A stretch of 64,000 bases of DNA from Limanda limanda (GCF_963576545.1 NC_083653.1:20495639-20559638); one strand, 5' to 3'; positions 47,835 to 59,521 are shown, counted from the stretch's first letter. The notes: a model not told the origin generated them from the letters alone. Numbers and translations are program-made.

Positions 47835-47905
47835 TGCATTAGCCGGGAATCGAACCCGGGCCTCCTGCGTGGCAGGCGAGAATTCTACCACTGAACCACC
47901 AATGC
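47835..47905 (-). tRNA. tRNA-Gly-GCC: tRNA-Gly (GCC); A41 variant
   Basis: G41 is changed to A, leaving a C29-A41 mismatch in the middle of the anticodon stem. Rest consensus. Confidence 0.92.
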
Positions 47906-48590
47906 TTGTACATGCCTTTTTACGATTTGGATTTTTCGAAAAACGCACTCTTACAGGAACCCTATGGCCTGCCAGGACAATTTATCGGATGTTTAAACCA
48001 CTTCACAGACCCCTAGGAAGTTTTGGAATGACAATAAATCTTCCTGAATCTGAAATCTTGAATCTTAGAAAGTTACTCTGTTGTGGGGCTAACAGCCCAT
48101 GTGGACTTTACTGCAAACGACAGAACCAATACCAGAGAGCCTTTTTTTACGATTTTGAATTTTCCAAAACGCACTCTTAAGGGACCCCAATGCCCTGCCA
48201 GGACAATTTATCTGATGTTTAAACCACTTCAAAGACCCCTAAGAAGTTTTGGAATGACAATAAATCTTCCTGAATCTGAAATCTTGAATGTCAGAAAGTT
48301 TATCACTTGTCCAGGTTATGTCAGCTATGGGTGTGCAGAGGCTCTGTGTGCATTCCTGTCAATCTCGATTTTCTGCACATAGCAAAGAAGCATCACATGG
48401 TTTGGCCTGCTTTTCACCAGAAATGCAAAACTACTCTTTCATTTCTACAGTGGGAACCAGAAATGCATGTGCCTTCATTCCTCTTTAGTGTCTCCACAGT
48501 TTCCCGTCCTTTCCAACTGCACCCTCTATGGAATACACAGTGTAAATGACTTGTTGCAAGGTCGCTCAAAACCTCATGTAAAAAGGCACA

Positions 48591-48663
48591 TGCCCCGTGT
48601 GAGGGTTGAACTCACGACCTTCAGATTATGAGACTGACGCGCTGCCTACTGCGCCAACGAGGC
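48591..48663 (-). tRNA. tRNA-Met-CAT: tRNA-Met (CAT), consensus copy
   Basis: Consensus gene. The spacer has the 5-bp deletion otherwise typical of the 10-14 kb subfamily. Confidence 0.97.
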
Positions 48664-49105
48664 CAATGGTACAGAGAAAATATGTGAGAAAAAAAAACGA
48701 TATTTAAAAGTAGAGGAAATATGAAGGACTACTTGTCAGTCAAATAACCATACGCATCCAACGTCTGAAAATTCGGGATACATGTGTGTATTCTAGAACA
48801 TTGCTGTCCCGTACTAGGTCCAAATAGTCCAAATGTTATGTACCAAGCCATTCGGACAAAACCGATGGTTGCTGTCAAAACTTTGAATAATCCAGAACAA
48901 GAGTCATATGACATATCAGTGTTTGTAAATTGATTTTGAACCAGTTAACAATGAGCATAATAAATCAATGATCTTAATCCTCTTGGAGCAGGGTGGGGTT
49001 AACAGCCCATGTGGACTTTACTGCAAACGACAGAACCAACACCAGTGTGCTTTAGACTAGAAGGAGGCTATGGACATAGCAATCAATATACCCACACTTG
49101 AGATG

Positions 49106-49109
49106 AAAA
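49106..49109 (-). terminator. T4 tract gained near a tRNA-Gly copy
   Basis: AGATGAAAATTGG replaces AGATGTAAATCATTGG. The small deletion creates TTTT on the minus strand 20 nt past the Gly at 49129. The block-B counterpart near 60040 keeps the ordinary sequence, so this change is unique to block A. Confidence 0.7.
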
Positions 49110-49128
49110 TTGGCTAAAGATACTCTGT

Positions 49129-49199
49129 TGCATTAGCCGGGAATCGAACCCGGGCCTCCCGCGTGGCAGGCAAGAATTCTACCACTGAACCACCAATGC
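49129..49199 (-). tRNA. tRNA-Gly-GCC: tRNA-Gly (GCC); U29 variant
   Basis: U29-G41 wobble; T4 tract 20 nt downstream. The 5' flank is shortened (CATGTCTTTTACG instead of CATGCCTTTTTACG). Confidence 0.95.
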
Positions 49200-49867
49200 T
49201 TGTACATGTCTTTTACGATTTGGATTTTTCAAAAAATGCACTCTTACAGGAACCCTATGGCCTGCCAGGACAATTTATCGGATGTTTAAACCACTTCACA
49301 GACCCCTAGGAAGTTTTGGAATGACAATAAATCTTCCTGAATCTGAAATCTTGAATCTTAGAAAGTTACTCTGTTGTGGGGCTAACAGCCCATGTGGACT
49401 TTACTGCAAACGACAGAACCAATACCAGAGAGCCTTTTTTTACGATTTTGAATTTTCCAAAACGCACTCTTAAGGGACCCCAATGCCCTGCCAGGACAAT
49501 TTATCTGATGTTTAAACCACTTCAAAGACCCCTAAGAAGTTTTGGAATGACAATAAATCTTCCTGAATCTGAAATCTTGAATGTCAGAAAGTTTATCACT
49601 TGTCCAGGTTATGTCAGCTATGGGTGTGCAGAGGCTCTGTCTGCATTCCTGTCAATCTCGATTTTCTGCACATAGCAAAGAAGCACCACATGGTTTGGCC
49701 TGCTTTTCACCAGAAATGCAAAACTACTCTTTCATTTCTACAGTGGGAACCAGAAATGCATGTGCCTTCATTCCTCTTTAGTGTCTCCACAGTTTCCCGT
49801 CCTTTCCAACTGCACAGTGTAAATGACTTGTTGCAAGGTCACTCAAAACCTCATGTAAAAAGGCACA

Positions 49868-49940
49868 TGCCCCGTGTGAGGGTTGAACTCACGACCTTCA
49901 GATTATGAGACTGACGCGCTGCCTACTGCGCCAACGAGGC
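49868..49940 (-). tRNA. tRNA-Met-CAT: tRNA-Met (CAT), consensus, in a Met-only unit
   Basis: Consensus gene; Gly lost across the joint at 50007. The distance to the next Met is 736 bp, exactly the sum of the listed indels. Confidence 0.97.
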
Positions 49941-50603
49941 CAATGGTACAGAGAAAATATATGAGAAACAAAACGATATTTAAAAGTAGAGGAAATAGGA
50001 AGGACTACTTCACAGACCCCTAGGAAGTTTTGGAATGACAATAAATCTTCCTGAATCTGAATCTGAAATCTTGAATCTTAGAAAGTAACTCTGTTGTGGG
50101 GCTAACAGCCCATGTGGACTTTACTGCAAACGACAGAAGCAATACCAGAGAGCCTTTTTTTACGATTTTGAATTTTCCAAAACGCACTCTTAAGGGACCC
50201 CAATGCCCTGCCAGGACAATTTATCTGATGTTTAAACCACTTCAAAGACCCCTAAGAAGTTTTGGAGTGACAATAAATCTTCCTGAATCTGAAATCTTGA
50301 ATTTCAGAAAGTTGATCACTTGTCCAGGTTATGTCAGCTATGGGTGTGCAGAGGCTCTGTCTGCATTCCTGTCAATCTCGATTTTCTGCACATAGCAAAG
50401 AAGCACCACATGGTTTGGCCTGCTTTTCACCAGAAATGCAAAACTACTCTTTCATTTCTACAGTGGGAACCAGAAATGCATGTGCCTTCATTCCTCTTTA
50501 GTGTCTCCACAGTTTCCCGTCCTTTCCAACTGCACCCTCTATGGAATACACAGTGTAAATGACTTGTTGCAAGGTCGCTCAAAACCTCATGTAAAAAGGC
50601 ACA

Positions 50604-50676
50604 TGCCCCGTGTGAGGGTTGAACTCACGACCTTCAGATTATGAGACTGACGCGCTGCCTACTGCGCCAACGAGGC
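50604..50676 (-). tRNA. tRNA-Met-CAT: tRNA-Met (CAT), consensus copy
   Basis: Consensus gene, counterpart of 40613. Confidence 0.97.
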
Positions 50677-51149
50677 CAATGGTACAGAGAAAATATGTGA
50701 GAAAAAAAAACGATATTTAAAAGTAGAGGAAATATGAAGGACTACTTGTCAGTCAAATAACCATACGCATCCAACGTCGGAAAATTCGGGATACATGTGT
50801 GTATTCTAGAACATTGCTGTCCCGTACTGGGTCCAAATAGTCCAAATGTTATGTACCAAGCCATTCGGACAAAACCGATGGTTGCTGTCAAAACTTTGAA
50901 TAATCCAGAACAAGAGTCATACAAGATGACATATCAGTGTTTGTAAATTGATTTTGAACCAGTTAACAATGAGCATAATAAATCAATGATCTTAATCCTC
51001 TTGGAGCAGGGTGGGGTTAACAGCCCATGTGGACTTTACTGCAAACGACAGAACCAACACCAGTGTGCTTTAGACTAGAAGGAGGCTATGGACATAGCAA
51101 TCAATATACCCACACTTGAGATGTAAATCATTGGCTAAAGATACTCTGT

Positions 51150-51220
51150 TGCATTAGCCGGGAATCGAACCCGGGCCTCCCGCGTGGCAGGCGAGAATTC
51201 TACCACTGAACCACCAATGC
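51150..51220 (-). tRNA. tRNA-Gly-GCC: tRNA-Gly (GCC), consensus copy
   Basis: Consensus gene, counterpart of 41159. Confidence 0.97.
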
Positions 51221-51905
51221 TTGTATATGCCTTTTTACGATTTGGATTTTTCGAAAAACGCACTCTTACAGGAACCCTATGGCCTGCCAGGACAATTTAT
51301 CGGATGTTTAAACCACTTCACAGACCCCTAGGAAGTTTTGGAATGACAATAAATCTTCCTGAATCTGAAATCTTGAATCTTAGAAAGTTACTCTGTTGTG
51401 GGGCTAACAGCCCATGTGGACTTTACTGCAAACGACAGAAGCAATACCAGAGAGCCTTTTTTTACGATTTTGAATTTTCCAAAACGCACTCTTAAGGGAC
51501 CCCAATGCCCTGCCAGGACAATTTATCTGATGTTTAAACCACTTCAAAGACCCCTAAGAAGTTTTGGAATGACAATAAATCTTCCTGAATCTGAAATCTT
51601 GAATGTCAGAAAGTTGATCACTTGTCCAGGTTATGTCAGCTATGGGTGTGCAGAGGCTCTGTCTGCATTCCTGTCAATCTCGATTTTCTGCACATAGCAA
51701 AGAAGCACCACATGGTTTGGCCTGCTTTTCACCAGAAATGCAAAACTACTCTTTCATTTCTACAGTGGGAACCAGAAATGCATGTGCCTTCATTCCTCTT
51801 TAGTGTCTCCACAGTTTCCCGTCCTTTCCAACTGCACCCTCTATGGAATACACAGTGTAAATGACTTGTTGCAAGGTCGCTCAAAACCTCATGTAAAAAG
51901 GCACA

Positions 51906-51978
51906 TGCCCCGTGTGAGGGTTGAACTCACGACCTTCAGATTATGAGACTGACGCGCTGCATACTGCGCCAACGAGGC
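51906..51978 (-). tRNA. tRNA-Met-CAT: tRNA-Met (CAT); G18-to-T in D loop / A box
   Basis: A-box change as at 41915. Confidence 0.87.
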
Positions 51979-52451
51979 CAATGGTACAGAGAAAATATGT
52001 GAGAAAAAAAAACGATATTTAAAAGTAGAGGAAATATGAAGGACTACTTGTCAGTCAAATAACCATACGCATCCAACGTCGGAAAATTCGGGATACATGT
52101 GTGTATTCTAGAACATTGCTGTCCCGTACTAGGTCCAAATAGTCCAAATGTTATGTACCAAGCCATTTGGACAAAACCGATGGTTGTTGTCAAAACTTTG
52201 AATAATCCAGAACAAGAGTCATACAAGATGACATATCAGTGTTTGTAAATTGATTTTGAACCAGTTAACAATGAGCATAATAAATCAATGATCTTAATCC
52301 TCTTGGAGCAGGGTGGGGTTAACAGCCCATGTGGACTTTACTGCAAACGACAGAACCAACACCAGTGTGCTTTAGACTAGAAGGAGGCTATGGACATAGC
52401 AATCAATATACCCACACTTGAGATGTAAATCATTGGCTAAAGATACTCTGT

Positions 52452-52522
52452 TGCATTAGCCGGGAATCGAACCCGGGCCTCCCGCGTGGCAGGCGAGAAT
52501 TCTACCACAGAACCACCAATGC
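52452..52522 (-). tRNA. tRNA-Gly-GCC: tRNA-Gly (GCC); A14-to-T in A box
   Basis: A14 change as at 42461. Confidence 0.85.
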
Positions 52523-53207
52523 TTGTACATGCCTTTTTGCGATTTGGATTTTTCGAAAAACGCACTCTTACAGGAACCCTATGGCCTGCCAGGACAATTT
52601 ATCGGATGGTTAAACCACTTCACAGACCCCTAGGAAGTTTTGGAATGACAATAAATCTTCCTGAATCTGAAATCTTGAATCTTAGAAAGTTACTCTGTTG
52701 TGGGGCTAACAGCCCATGTGGACTTTACTGCAAACGACAGAACCAATACCAGAGAGCCTTTTTTTACGATTTTGAATTTTCCAAAACGCACTCTTAAGGG
52801 ACCCCAATGCCCTGCCAGGACAATTTATCTGATGTTTAAACCACTTCAAAGACCCCTAAGAAGTTTTGGAATGACAATAAATCTTCCTGAATCTGAAATC
52901 TTGAATGTCAGAAAGTTTATCACTTGTCCAGGTTATGTCAGCTATGGGTGTGCAGAGGCTCTGTCTGCATTCCTGTCAATCTCGATTTTCTGCACATAGC
53001 AAAGAAGCACCACATGGTTTGGCCTGCTTTTCACCAGAAATGCAAAACTACTCTTTCATTTCTACAGTGGGAACCAGAAATGCATGTGCCTTCATTCCTC
53101 TTTAGTGTCTCCACAGTTTCCCGTCCTTTCCAACTGCACCCTCTATGGAATACACAGTGTAAATGACTTGTTGCAAGGTCGCTCAAAACCTCATGTAAAA
53201 AGGCACA

Positions 53208-53280
53208 TGCCCCGTGTGAGGGTTGAACTCACGACCTTCAGATTATGAGACTGACGCGCTGCCTACTGCGCCAACGAGGC
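53208..53280 (-). tRNA. tRNA-Met-CAT: tRNA-Met (CAT), consensus copy
   Basis: Consensus gene. Confidence 0.97.
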
Positions 53281-53753
53281 CAATGGTACAGAGAAAATAT
53301 GTGAGAAAAAAAAACGATATTTAAAAGTAGAGGAAATATGAAGGACTACTTGTCAGTCAAATAACCATACGCATCCAACGTCGGAAAATTCGGGATACAT
53401 GTGTGTATTCTAGAACATTGCTGTCCCGTACTGGGTCCAAATAGTCCAAATGTTATGTACCAAGCCATTCGGACAAAACCGATGGTTGCTGTCAAAACTT
53501 TGAATAATCCAGAACAAGAGTCATACAAGATGACATATCAGTGTTTGTAAATTGATTTTGAACCAGTTAACAATGAGCATAATAAATCAATGATCTTAAT
53601 CCTCTTGGAGCAGGGTGGGGTTAACAGCCCATGTGGACTTTACTGCAAACGACAGAACCAACACCAGTGTGCTTTAGACTAGAAGGAGGCTATGGACATA
53701 GCAATCAATATACCCACACTTGAGATGTAAATCATTGGCTAAAGATACTCTGT

Positions 53754-53824
53754 TGCATTAGCCGGGAATCGAACCCGGGCCTCCCGCGTGGCAGGCGAGA
53801 ATTCTACCACTGAACCACCAATGC
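53754..53824 (-). tRNA. tRNA-Gly-GCC: tRNA-Gly (GCC), consensus copy
   Basis: Consensus gene. Confidence 0.97.
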
Positions 53825-54493
53825 TTGTATATGCCTTTTTACGATTTGGATTTTTCGAAAAACGCACTCTTACAGGAACCCTATGGCCTGCCAGGACAAT
53901 TTATCGGATGTTTAAACCACTTCACAGACCCCTAGGAAGTTTTGGAATGACAATAAATCTTCCTGAATCTGAAATCTTGAATCTTAGAAAGTTACTCTGT
54001 TGTGGGGCTAACAGCCCATGTGGACTTTACTGCAAACGACAGAAGCAATACCAGAGAGCCTTTTTTTACGATTTTGAATTTTCCAAAACGCACTCTTAAG
54101 GGACCCCAATGCCCTGCCAGGACAATTTATCTGATGTTTAAACCACTTCAAAGACCCCTAAGAAGTTTTGGAATGACAATAAATCTTCCTGAATCTGAAA
54201 TCTTGAATGTCAGAAAGTTGATCACTTGTCCAGGTTATGTCAGCTATGGGTGTGCAGAGGCTCTGTCTGCATTCCTGTCAATATCGATTTTCTGCACATA
54301 GCAAAGAAGCACCACATGGTTTGGCCTGCTTTTCACCAGAAATGCAAAACTACTCTTTCATTTCTACAGTGGGAACCAGAAATGCATGTGCCTTCATTCC
54401 TCTTTAGTGTCTCCACAGTTTCCCGTCCTTTCCAACTGCACAGTGTAAATGACTTGTTGCAAGGTCACTCAAAACCTCATGTAAAAAGGCACA

Positions 54494-54566
54494 TGCCCCA
54501 TGTGAGGGTTGAACTCACGACCTTCAGATTATGAGACTGACGCGCTGCCTACTGCGCCAACGAGGC
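54494..54566 (-). tRNA. tRNA-Met-CAT: tRNA-Met (CAT), U67 variant, in a Met-only unit
   Basis: G6-U67 wobble as at 44503; Gly lost across the joint at 54633. Confidence 0.94.
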
Positions 54567-54632
54567 CAATGGTACAGAGAAAATATGTGAGAAACAAAAC
54601 GATATTTAAAAGTAGAGGAAATAGGAAGGACT

Positions 54633-55160
54633 ACTTCACAGACCCCTAGGAAGTTTTGGAATGACAATAAATCTTCCTGAATCTGAAATCTTGAATCTTA
54701 GAAAGTAACTCTGTTGTGGGGCTAACAGCCCATGTGGACTTTACTGCAAACGACAGAAGCAATACCAGAGAGCCTTTTTTTACGATTTTGAATTTTCCAA
54801 AACGCACTCTTAAGGGACCCCAATGCCCTGCCAGGACAATTTATCTGATGTTTAAACCACTTCAAAGACCCCTAAGAAGTTTTGGAGTGACAATAAATCT
54901 TCCTGAATCTGAAATCTTGAATCTTAGAAAGTTACTCTGTTGTGGGGCTAACAGCCCATGTGGACTTTACTGCAAACGACAGAAGCAATACCAGAGAGCC
55001 TTTTTTTACGATTTTGAATTTTCCAAAACGCACTCTTAAGGGACCCCAATGCCCTGCCAGGACAATTTATCTGATGTTTAAACCACTTCAAAGACCCCTA
55101 AGAAGTTTTGGAATGACAATAAATCTTCCTGAATCTGAAATCTTGAATGTCAGAAAGTTG
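54633..55160. repeat. Expanded internal repeat (one extra 226-bp copy)
   Basis: After the Gly-deletion joint there are a truncated copy a, a copy b, and then a further copy b. The first full copy switches to CTTAGAAAG plus the hairpin linker near 54922-54950 and a second copy follows. The Met-to-Met distance is 940 bp, which equals 1,302 - 571 - 1 - 16 + 226. This is the reciprocal product of the crossover that left a single copy at 24765 and 40160. Confidence 0.88.
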
Positions 55161-55433
55161 ATCACTTGTCCAGGTTATGTCAGCTATGGGTGTGCAGAGG
55201 CTCTGTCTGCATTCCTGTCAATCTCGATTTTCTGCACATAGCAAAGAAGCACCACATGGTTTGGCCTGCTTTTCACCAGAAATGCAAAACTACTCTTTCA
55301 TTTCTACAGTGGGAACCAGAAATGCATGTGCCTTCATTCCTCTTTAGTGTCTCCACAGTTTCCCGTCCTTTCCAACTGCACAGTGTAAATGACTTGTTGC
55401 AAGGTCACTCAAAACCTCATGTAAAAAGGCACA

Positions 55434-55506
55434 TGCCCCATGTGAGGGTTGAACTCACGACCTTCAGATTATGAGACTGACGCGCTGCCTACTGCGCCAA
55501 CGAGGC
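55434..55506 (-). tRNA. tRNA-Met-CAT: tRNA-Met (CAT), U67 variant, in a Met-only unit
   Basis: Same as 54494, 940 bp away; a tandem pair of Met-only units present only in block B. Confidence 0.94.
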
Positions 55507-55989
55507 CAATGGTACAGAGAAAATATGTGAGAAACAAAACGATATTTAAAAGTAGAGGAAATAGGAAGGACTACTTCACAGACCCCTAGGAAGTTTTGGA
55601 ATGACAATAAATCTTCCTGAATCTGAATCTGAAATCTTGAATCTTAGAAAGTAACTCTGTTGTGGGGCTAACAGCCCATGTGGACTTTACTGCAAACGAC
55701 AGAAACAATACCAGAGAGCCTTTTTTTACGATTTAGAATTTTCCAAAACGCACTCTTAAGGGACCCCAATGCCCTGCCAGGACAATTTATCTGATGTTTA
55801 AACCACTTCAAAGACCCCTAAGAAGTTTTGGAGTGACAATAAATCTTCCTGAATCTGAAATCTTGAATTTCAAAAAGTTGATCACTTGTCCAGGTTATGG
55901 CAGCTATGGGTGTGCAGAGGCTCTGTCTGCATTCCTGTCAATCTCGATTTTCTGCACATAGCAAAGAAGCACCACATGGTTTGGCCTGC

Positions 55990-56016
55990 AAGTAGTCTAA
56001 ATTGCAGCTGCTCTGC
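55990..56016. repeat. 27-bp insertion, copy 3
   Basis: Block-B counterpart of 45059. Confidence 0.85.
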
Positions 56017-56196
56017 TTTTCACCAGAAATGCAAAACTACTCTTTCATTTCTACAGTGGGAACCAGAAATGCATGTGCCTTCATTCCTCTTTAGTGTCTC
56101 CACAGTTTCCCGTCCTTTCCAACTGCACCCTCTATGGAATACACAGTGTAAATGACTTGTTGCAAGGTCGCTCAAAACCTCATGTAAAAAGGCACA

Positions 56197-56269
56197 TAGC
56201 CCGTGTGAGGGTTGAACTCACGACCTTCAGATTATGAGACTGACGCGCTGCCTACTGCGCCAACGAGGC
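56197..56269 (-). tRNA. tRNA-Met-CAT: tRNA-Met (CAT); C71/U72 acceptor variant
   Basis: C2-C71 mismatch and G1-U72 wobble; counterpart of 45266. Confidence 0.88.
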
Positions 56270-56729
56270 CAATGGTACAGAGAAAATATGTGAGAAAAAA
56301 AAACGATATTTAAAAGTAGAGGAAATATGAAGGACTACTTGTCAGTCAAATAACCATACGCATCCAACGTCGGAAAATTCGGGATACATGTGTGTATTCT
56401 AGAACATTGCTGTCCCGTACTGGGTCCAAATAGTCCAAATGTTATGTACCAAGCCATTCGGACAAAACCGATGGTTGCTGTCAAAACTTTGAATAATCCA
56501 GAACAAGAGTCATACAAGATGACATATCAGTGTTTGTAAATTGATTTTGAACCAGTTAACAATGAGCATAATAAATCAATGATCTTAATCCTCTTGGAGC
56601 AGGGTGGGGTTAACAGCCCATGTGGACTTTACTGCAAACGACAGAACCAACACCAGTGTGCTTTAGACTAGAAGGAGGCTATGGACATAGCAATCAATAT
56701 ACCCACACTTGAGATGTAAATCATTGGCT

Positions 56730-56734
56730 AAAAA
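56730..56734 (-). terminator. T5 terminator gained by a tRNA-Gly copy (block B)
   Basis: Counterpart of 45799; TTTTT on the minus strand, 9 nt past the Gly at 56743. Confidence 0.8.
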
Positions 56735-56742
56735 TACTCTGT

Positions 56743-56813
56743 TGCATTAGCCGGGAATCGAACCCGGGCCTCCCGCGTGGCAGGCGAGAATTCTACCACT
56801 GAACCACCAATGC
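56743..56813 (-). tRNA. tRNA-Gly-GCC: tRNA-Gly (GCC), consensus copy with proximal T5 terminator
   Basis: Consensus gene, counterpart of 45812. Confidence 0.97.
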
Positions 56814-57482
56814 TTGTACATGCCTTTTTACGATTTGGATTTTTCGAAAAACGCACTCTTACAGGAACCCTATGGCCTGCCAGGACAATTTATCGGATGT
56901 TTAAACCACTTCACAGACCCCTAGGAAGTTTTGGAATGACAATAAATCTTCCTGAATCTGAAATCTTGAATCTTAGAAAGTTACTCTGTTGTGGGGCTAA
57001 CAGCCCATGTGGACTTTACTGCAAACGACAGAAGCAATACCAGAGAGCCTTTTTTTACGATTTTGAATTTTCCAAAACGCACTCTTAAGGGACCCCAATG
57101 CCCTGCCAGGACAATTTATCTGATGTTTAAACCACTTCAAAGACCCCTAAGAAGTTTTGGAATGACAATAAATCTTCCTGAATCTGAAATCTTGAATGTC
57201 AGAAAGTTGATCACTTGTCCAGGTTATGTCAGCTATGGGTGTGCAGAGGCTCTGTCTGCATTCCTGTCAATCTCGATTTTCTGCACATAGCAAAGAAGCA
57301 CCACATGGTTTGGCCTGCTTTTCACCAGAAATGCAAAACTACTCTTTCATTTCTACAGTGGGAACCAGAAATGCATGTGCCTTCATTCCTCTTTAGTGTC
57401 TCCACAGTTTCCCGTCCTTTCCAACTGCACAGTGTAAATGACTTGTTGCAAGGTCACTCAAAACCTCATGTAAAAAGGCACA

Positions 57483-57555
57483 TGCCCCGTGTGAGGGTTG
57501 AACTCACGACCTTCAGATTATGAGACTGACGCGCTGCCTACTGCGCCAACGAGGC
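57483..57555 (-). tRNA. tRNA-Met-CAT: tRNA-Met (CAT), consensus, in a Met-only unit
   Basis: Counterpart of 46552; Gly-deletion joint at 57622. Confidence 0.97.
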
Positions 57556-58012
57556 CAATGGTACAGAGAAAATATGTGAGAAACAAAACGATATTTAAAA
57601 GTAGAGGAAATAGGAAGGACTACTTCACAGACCCCTAGGAAGTTTTGGAATGACAATAAATCTTCCTGAATCTGAATCTGAAATCTTGAATCTTAGAAAG
57701 TAACTCTGTTGTGGGGCTAACAGCCCATGTGGACTTTACTGCAAACGACAGAAGCAATACCAGAGAGCCTTTTTTTACTTAAGGGACCCCAATGCCCTGC
57801 CAGGACAATTTATCTGATGTTTAAACCACTTCAAAGACCCCTAAGAAGTTTTGGAATGACAATAAATCTTCCTGAATCTGAAATCTTGAATCTCAGAAAG
57901 TTGATCACTTGTCCAGGTTATGGCAGCGATGGGTGTGCAGAGGCTCTGTCTGCATTCCTGTCAATCTTGATTTTCTGCACATAGCAAAGAAGCACCACAT
58001 GGTTTGGCCTGC

Positions 58013-58039
58013 AAGTAGTCTAAATTGCAGCTGCTCTGC
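58013..58039. repeat. 27-bp insertion, copy 4
   Basis: Block-B counterpart of 47082. Confidence 0.85.
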
Positions 58040-58219
58040 TTTTCACCAGAAATGCAAAACTACTCTTTCATTTCTACAGTGGGAACCAGAAATGCATGTG
58101 CCTTCATTCCTCTTTAGTGTCTCCACAGTTTCCCGTCCTTTCCAACTGCACCCTCTATGGAATACACAGTGTAAATGACTTGTTGCAAGGTCGCTCAAAA
58201 CCTCATGTAAAAAGGCACA

Positions 58220-58292
58220 TGCCCCGTGTGAGGGTTGAACTCACGACCTTCAGATTATGAGACTGACGCGCTGCCTACTGCGCCAACGAGGC
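58220..58292 (-). tRNA. tRNA-Met-CAT: tRNA-Met (CAT), consensus copy
   Basis: Consensus gene. Confidence 0.97.
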
Positions 58293-58765
58293 CAATGGTA
58301 CAGAGAAAATATGTGAGAAAAAAAAACGATATTTAAAAGTAGAGGAAATATGAAGGACTACTTGTCAGTCAAATAACCATACGCATCCAACGTCTGAAAA
58401 TTCGGGATACATGTGTGTATTCTAGAACATTGCTGTCCCGTACTGGGTCCAAATAGTCCAAATGTTATGTACCAAGCCATTCGGACAAAACCGATGGTTG
58501 CTGTCAAAACTTTGAATAATCCAGAACAAGAGTCATACAAGATGACATATCAGTGTTTGTAAATTGATTTTGAACCAGTTAACAATGAGCATAATAAATC
58601 AATGATCTTAATCCTCTTGGAGCAGGGTGGGGTTAACAGCCCATGTGGACTTTACTGCAAACAACAGAACCAACACCAGTGTGCTTTAGACTAGAAGGAG
58701 GCTATGGACATAGCAATCAATATACCCACACTTGAGATGTAAATCATTGGCTAAAGATACTCTGT

Positions 58766-58836
58766 TGCATTAGCCGGGAATCGAACCCGGGCCTCCTGCG
58801 TGGCAGGCGAGAATTCTACCACTGAACCACCAATGC
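58766..58836 (-). tRNA. tRNA-Gly-GCC: tRNA-Gly (GCC); A41 variant
   Basis: C29-A41 mismatch; counterpart of 47835. Confidence 0.92.
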
Positions 58837-59521
58837 TTGTACATGCCTTTTTACGATTTGGATTTTTCGAAAAACGCACTCTTACAGGAACCCTATGGCC
58901 TGCCAGGACAATTTATCGGATGTTTAAACCACTTCACAGACCCCTAGGAAGTTTTGGAATGACAATAAATCTTCCTGAATCTGAAATCTTGAATCTTAGA
59001 AAGTTACTCTGTTGTGGGGCTAACAGCCCATGTGGACTTTACTGCAAACGACAGAACCAATACCAGAGAGCCTTTTTTTACGATTTTGAATTTTCCAAAA
59101 CGCACTCTTAAGGGACCCCAATGCCCTGCCAGGACAATTTATCTGATGTTTAAACCACTTCAAAGACCCCTAAGAAGTTTTGGAATGACAATAAATCTTC
59201 CTGAATCTGAAATCTTGAATGTCAGAAAGTTTATCACTTGTCCAGGTTATGTCAGCTATGGGTGTGCAGAGGCTCTGTGTGCATTCCTGTCAATCTCGAT
59301 TTTCTGCACATAGCAAAGAAGCATCACATGGTTTGGCCTGCTTTTCACCAGAAATGCAAAACTACTCTTTCATTTCTACAGTGGGAACCAGAAATGCATG
59401 TGCCTTCATTCCTCTTTAGTGTCTCCACAGTTTCCCGTCCTTTCCAACTGCACCCTCTATGGAATACACAGTGTAAATGACTTGTTGCAAGGTCGCTCAA
59501 AACCTCATGTAAAAAGGCACA

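Larger units (their letters stand above)
40216..50206. repeat. Higher-order block A (9,991 bp)
   Basis: Positions in this block match block B with an offset of 9,991 bp from 40216 to about 44.6 kb, and of 10,931-10,934 bp after that. The left joint is inside the internal direct repeat: the sequence switches from copy-a context (CTATGGCCTGCC) to copy-b sequence (TTATCTGATG, GGAGTGACA), so unequal crossing over between repeat copies made the boundary. It includes three full two-gene units at its left end, Met-only units at 44503, 46552 and 49868, and full units between. Confidence 0.9.
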
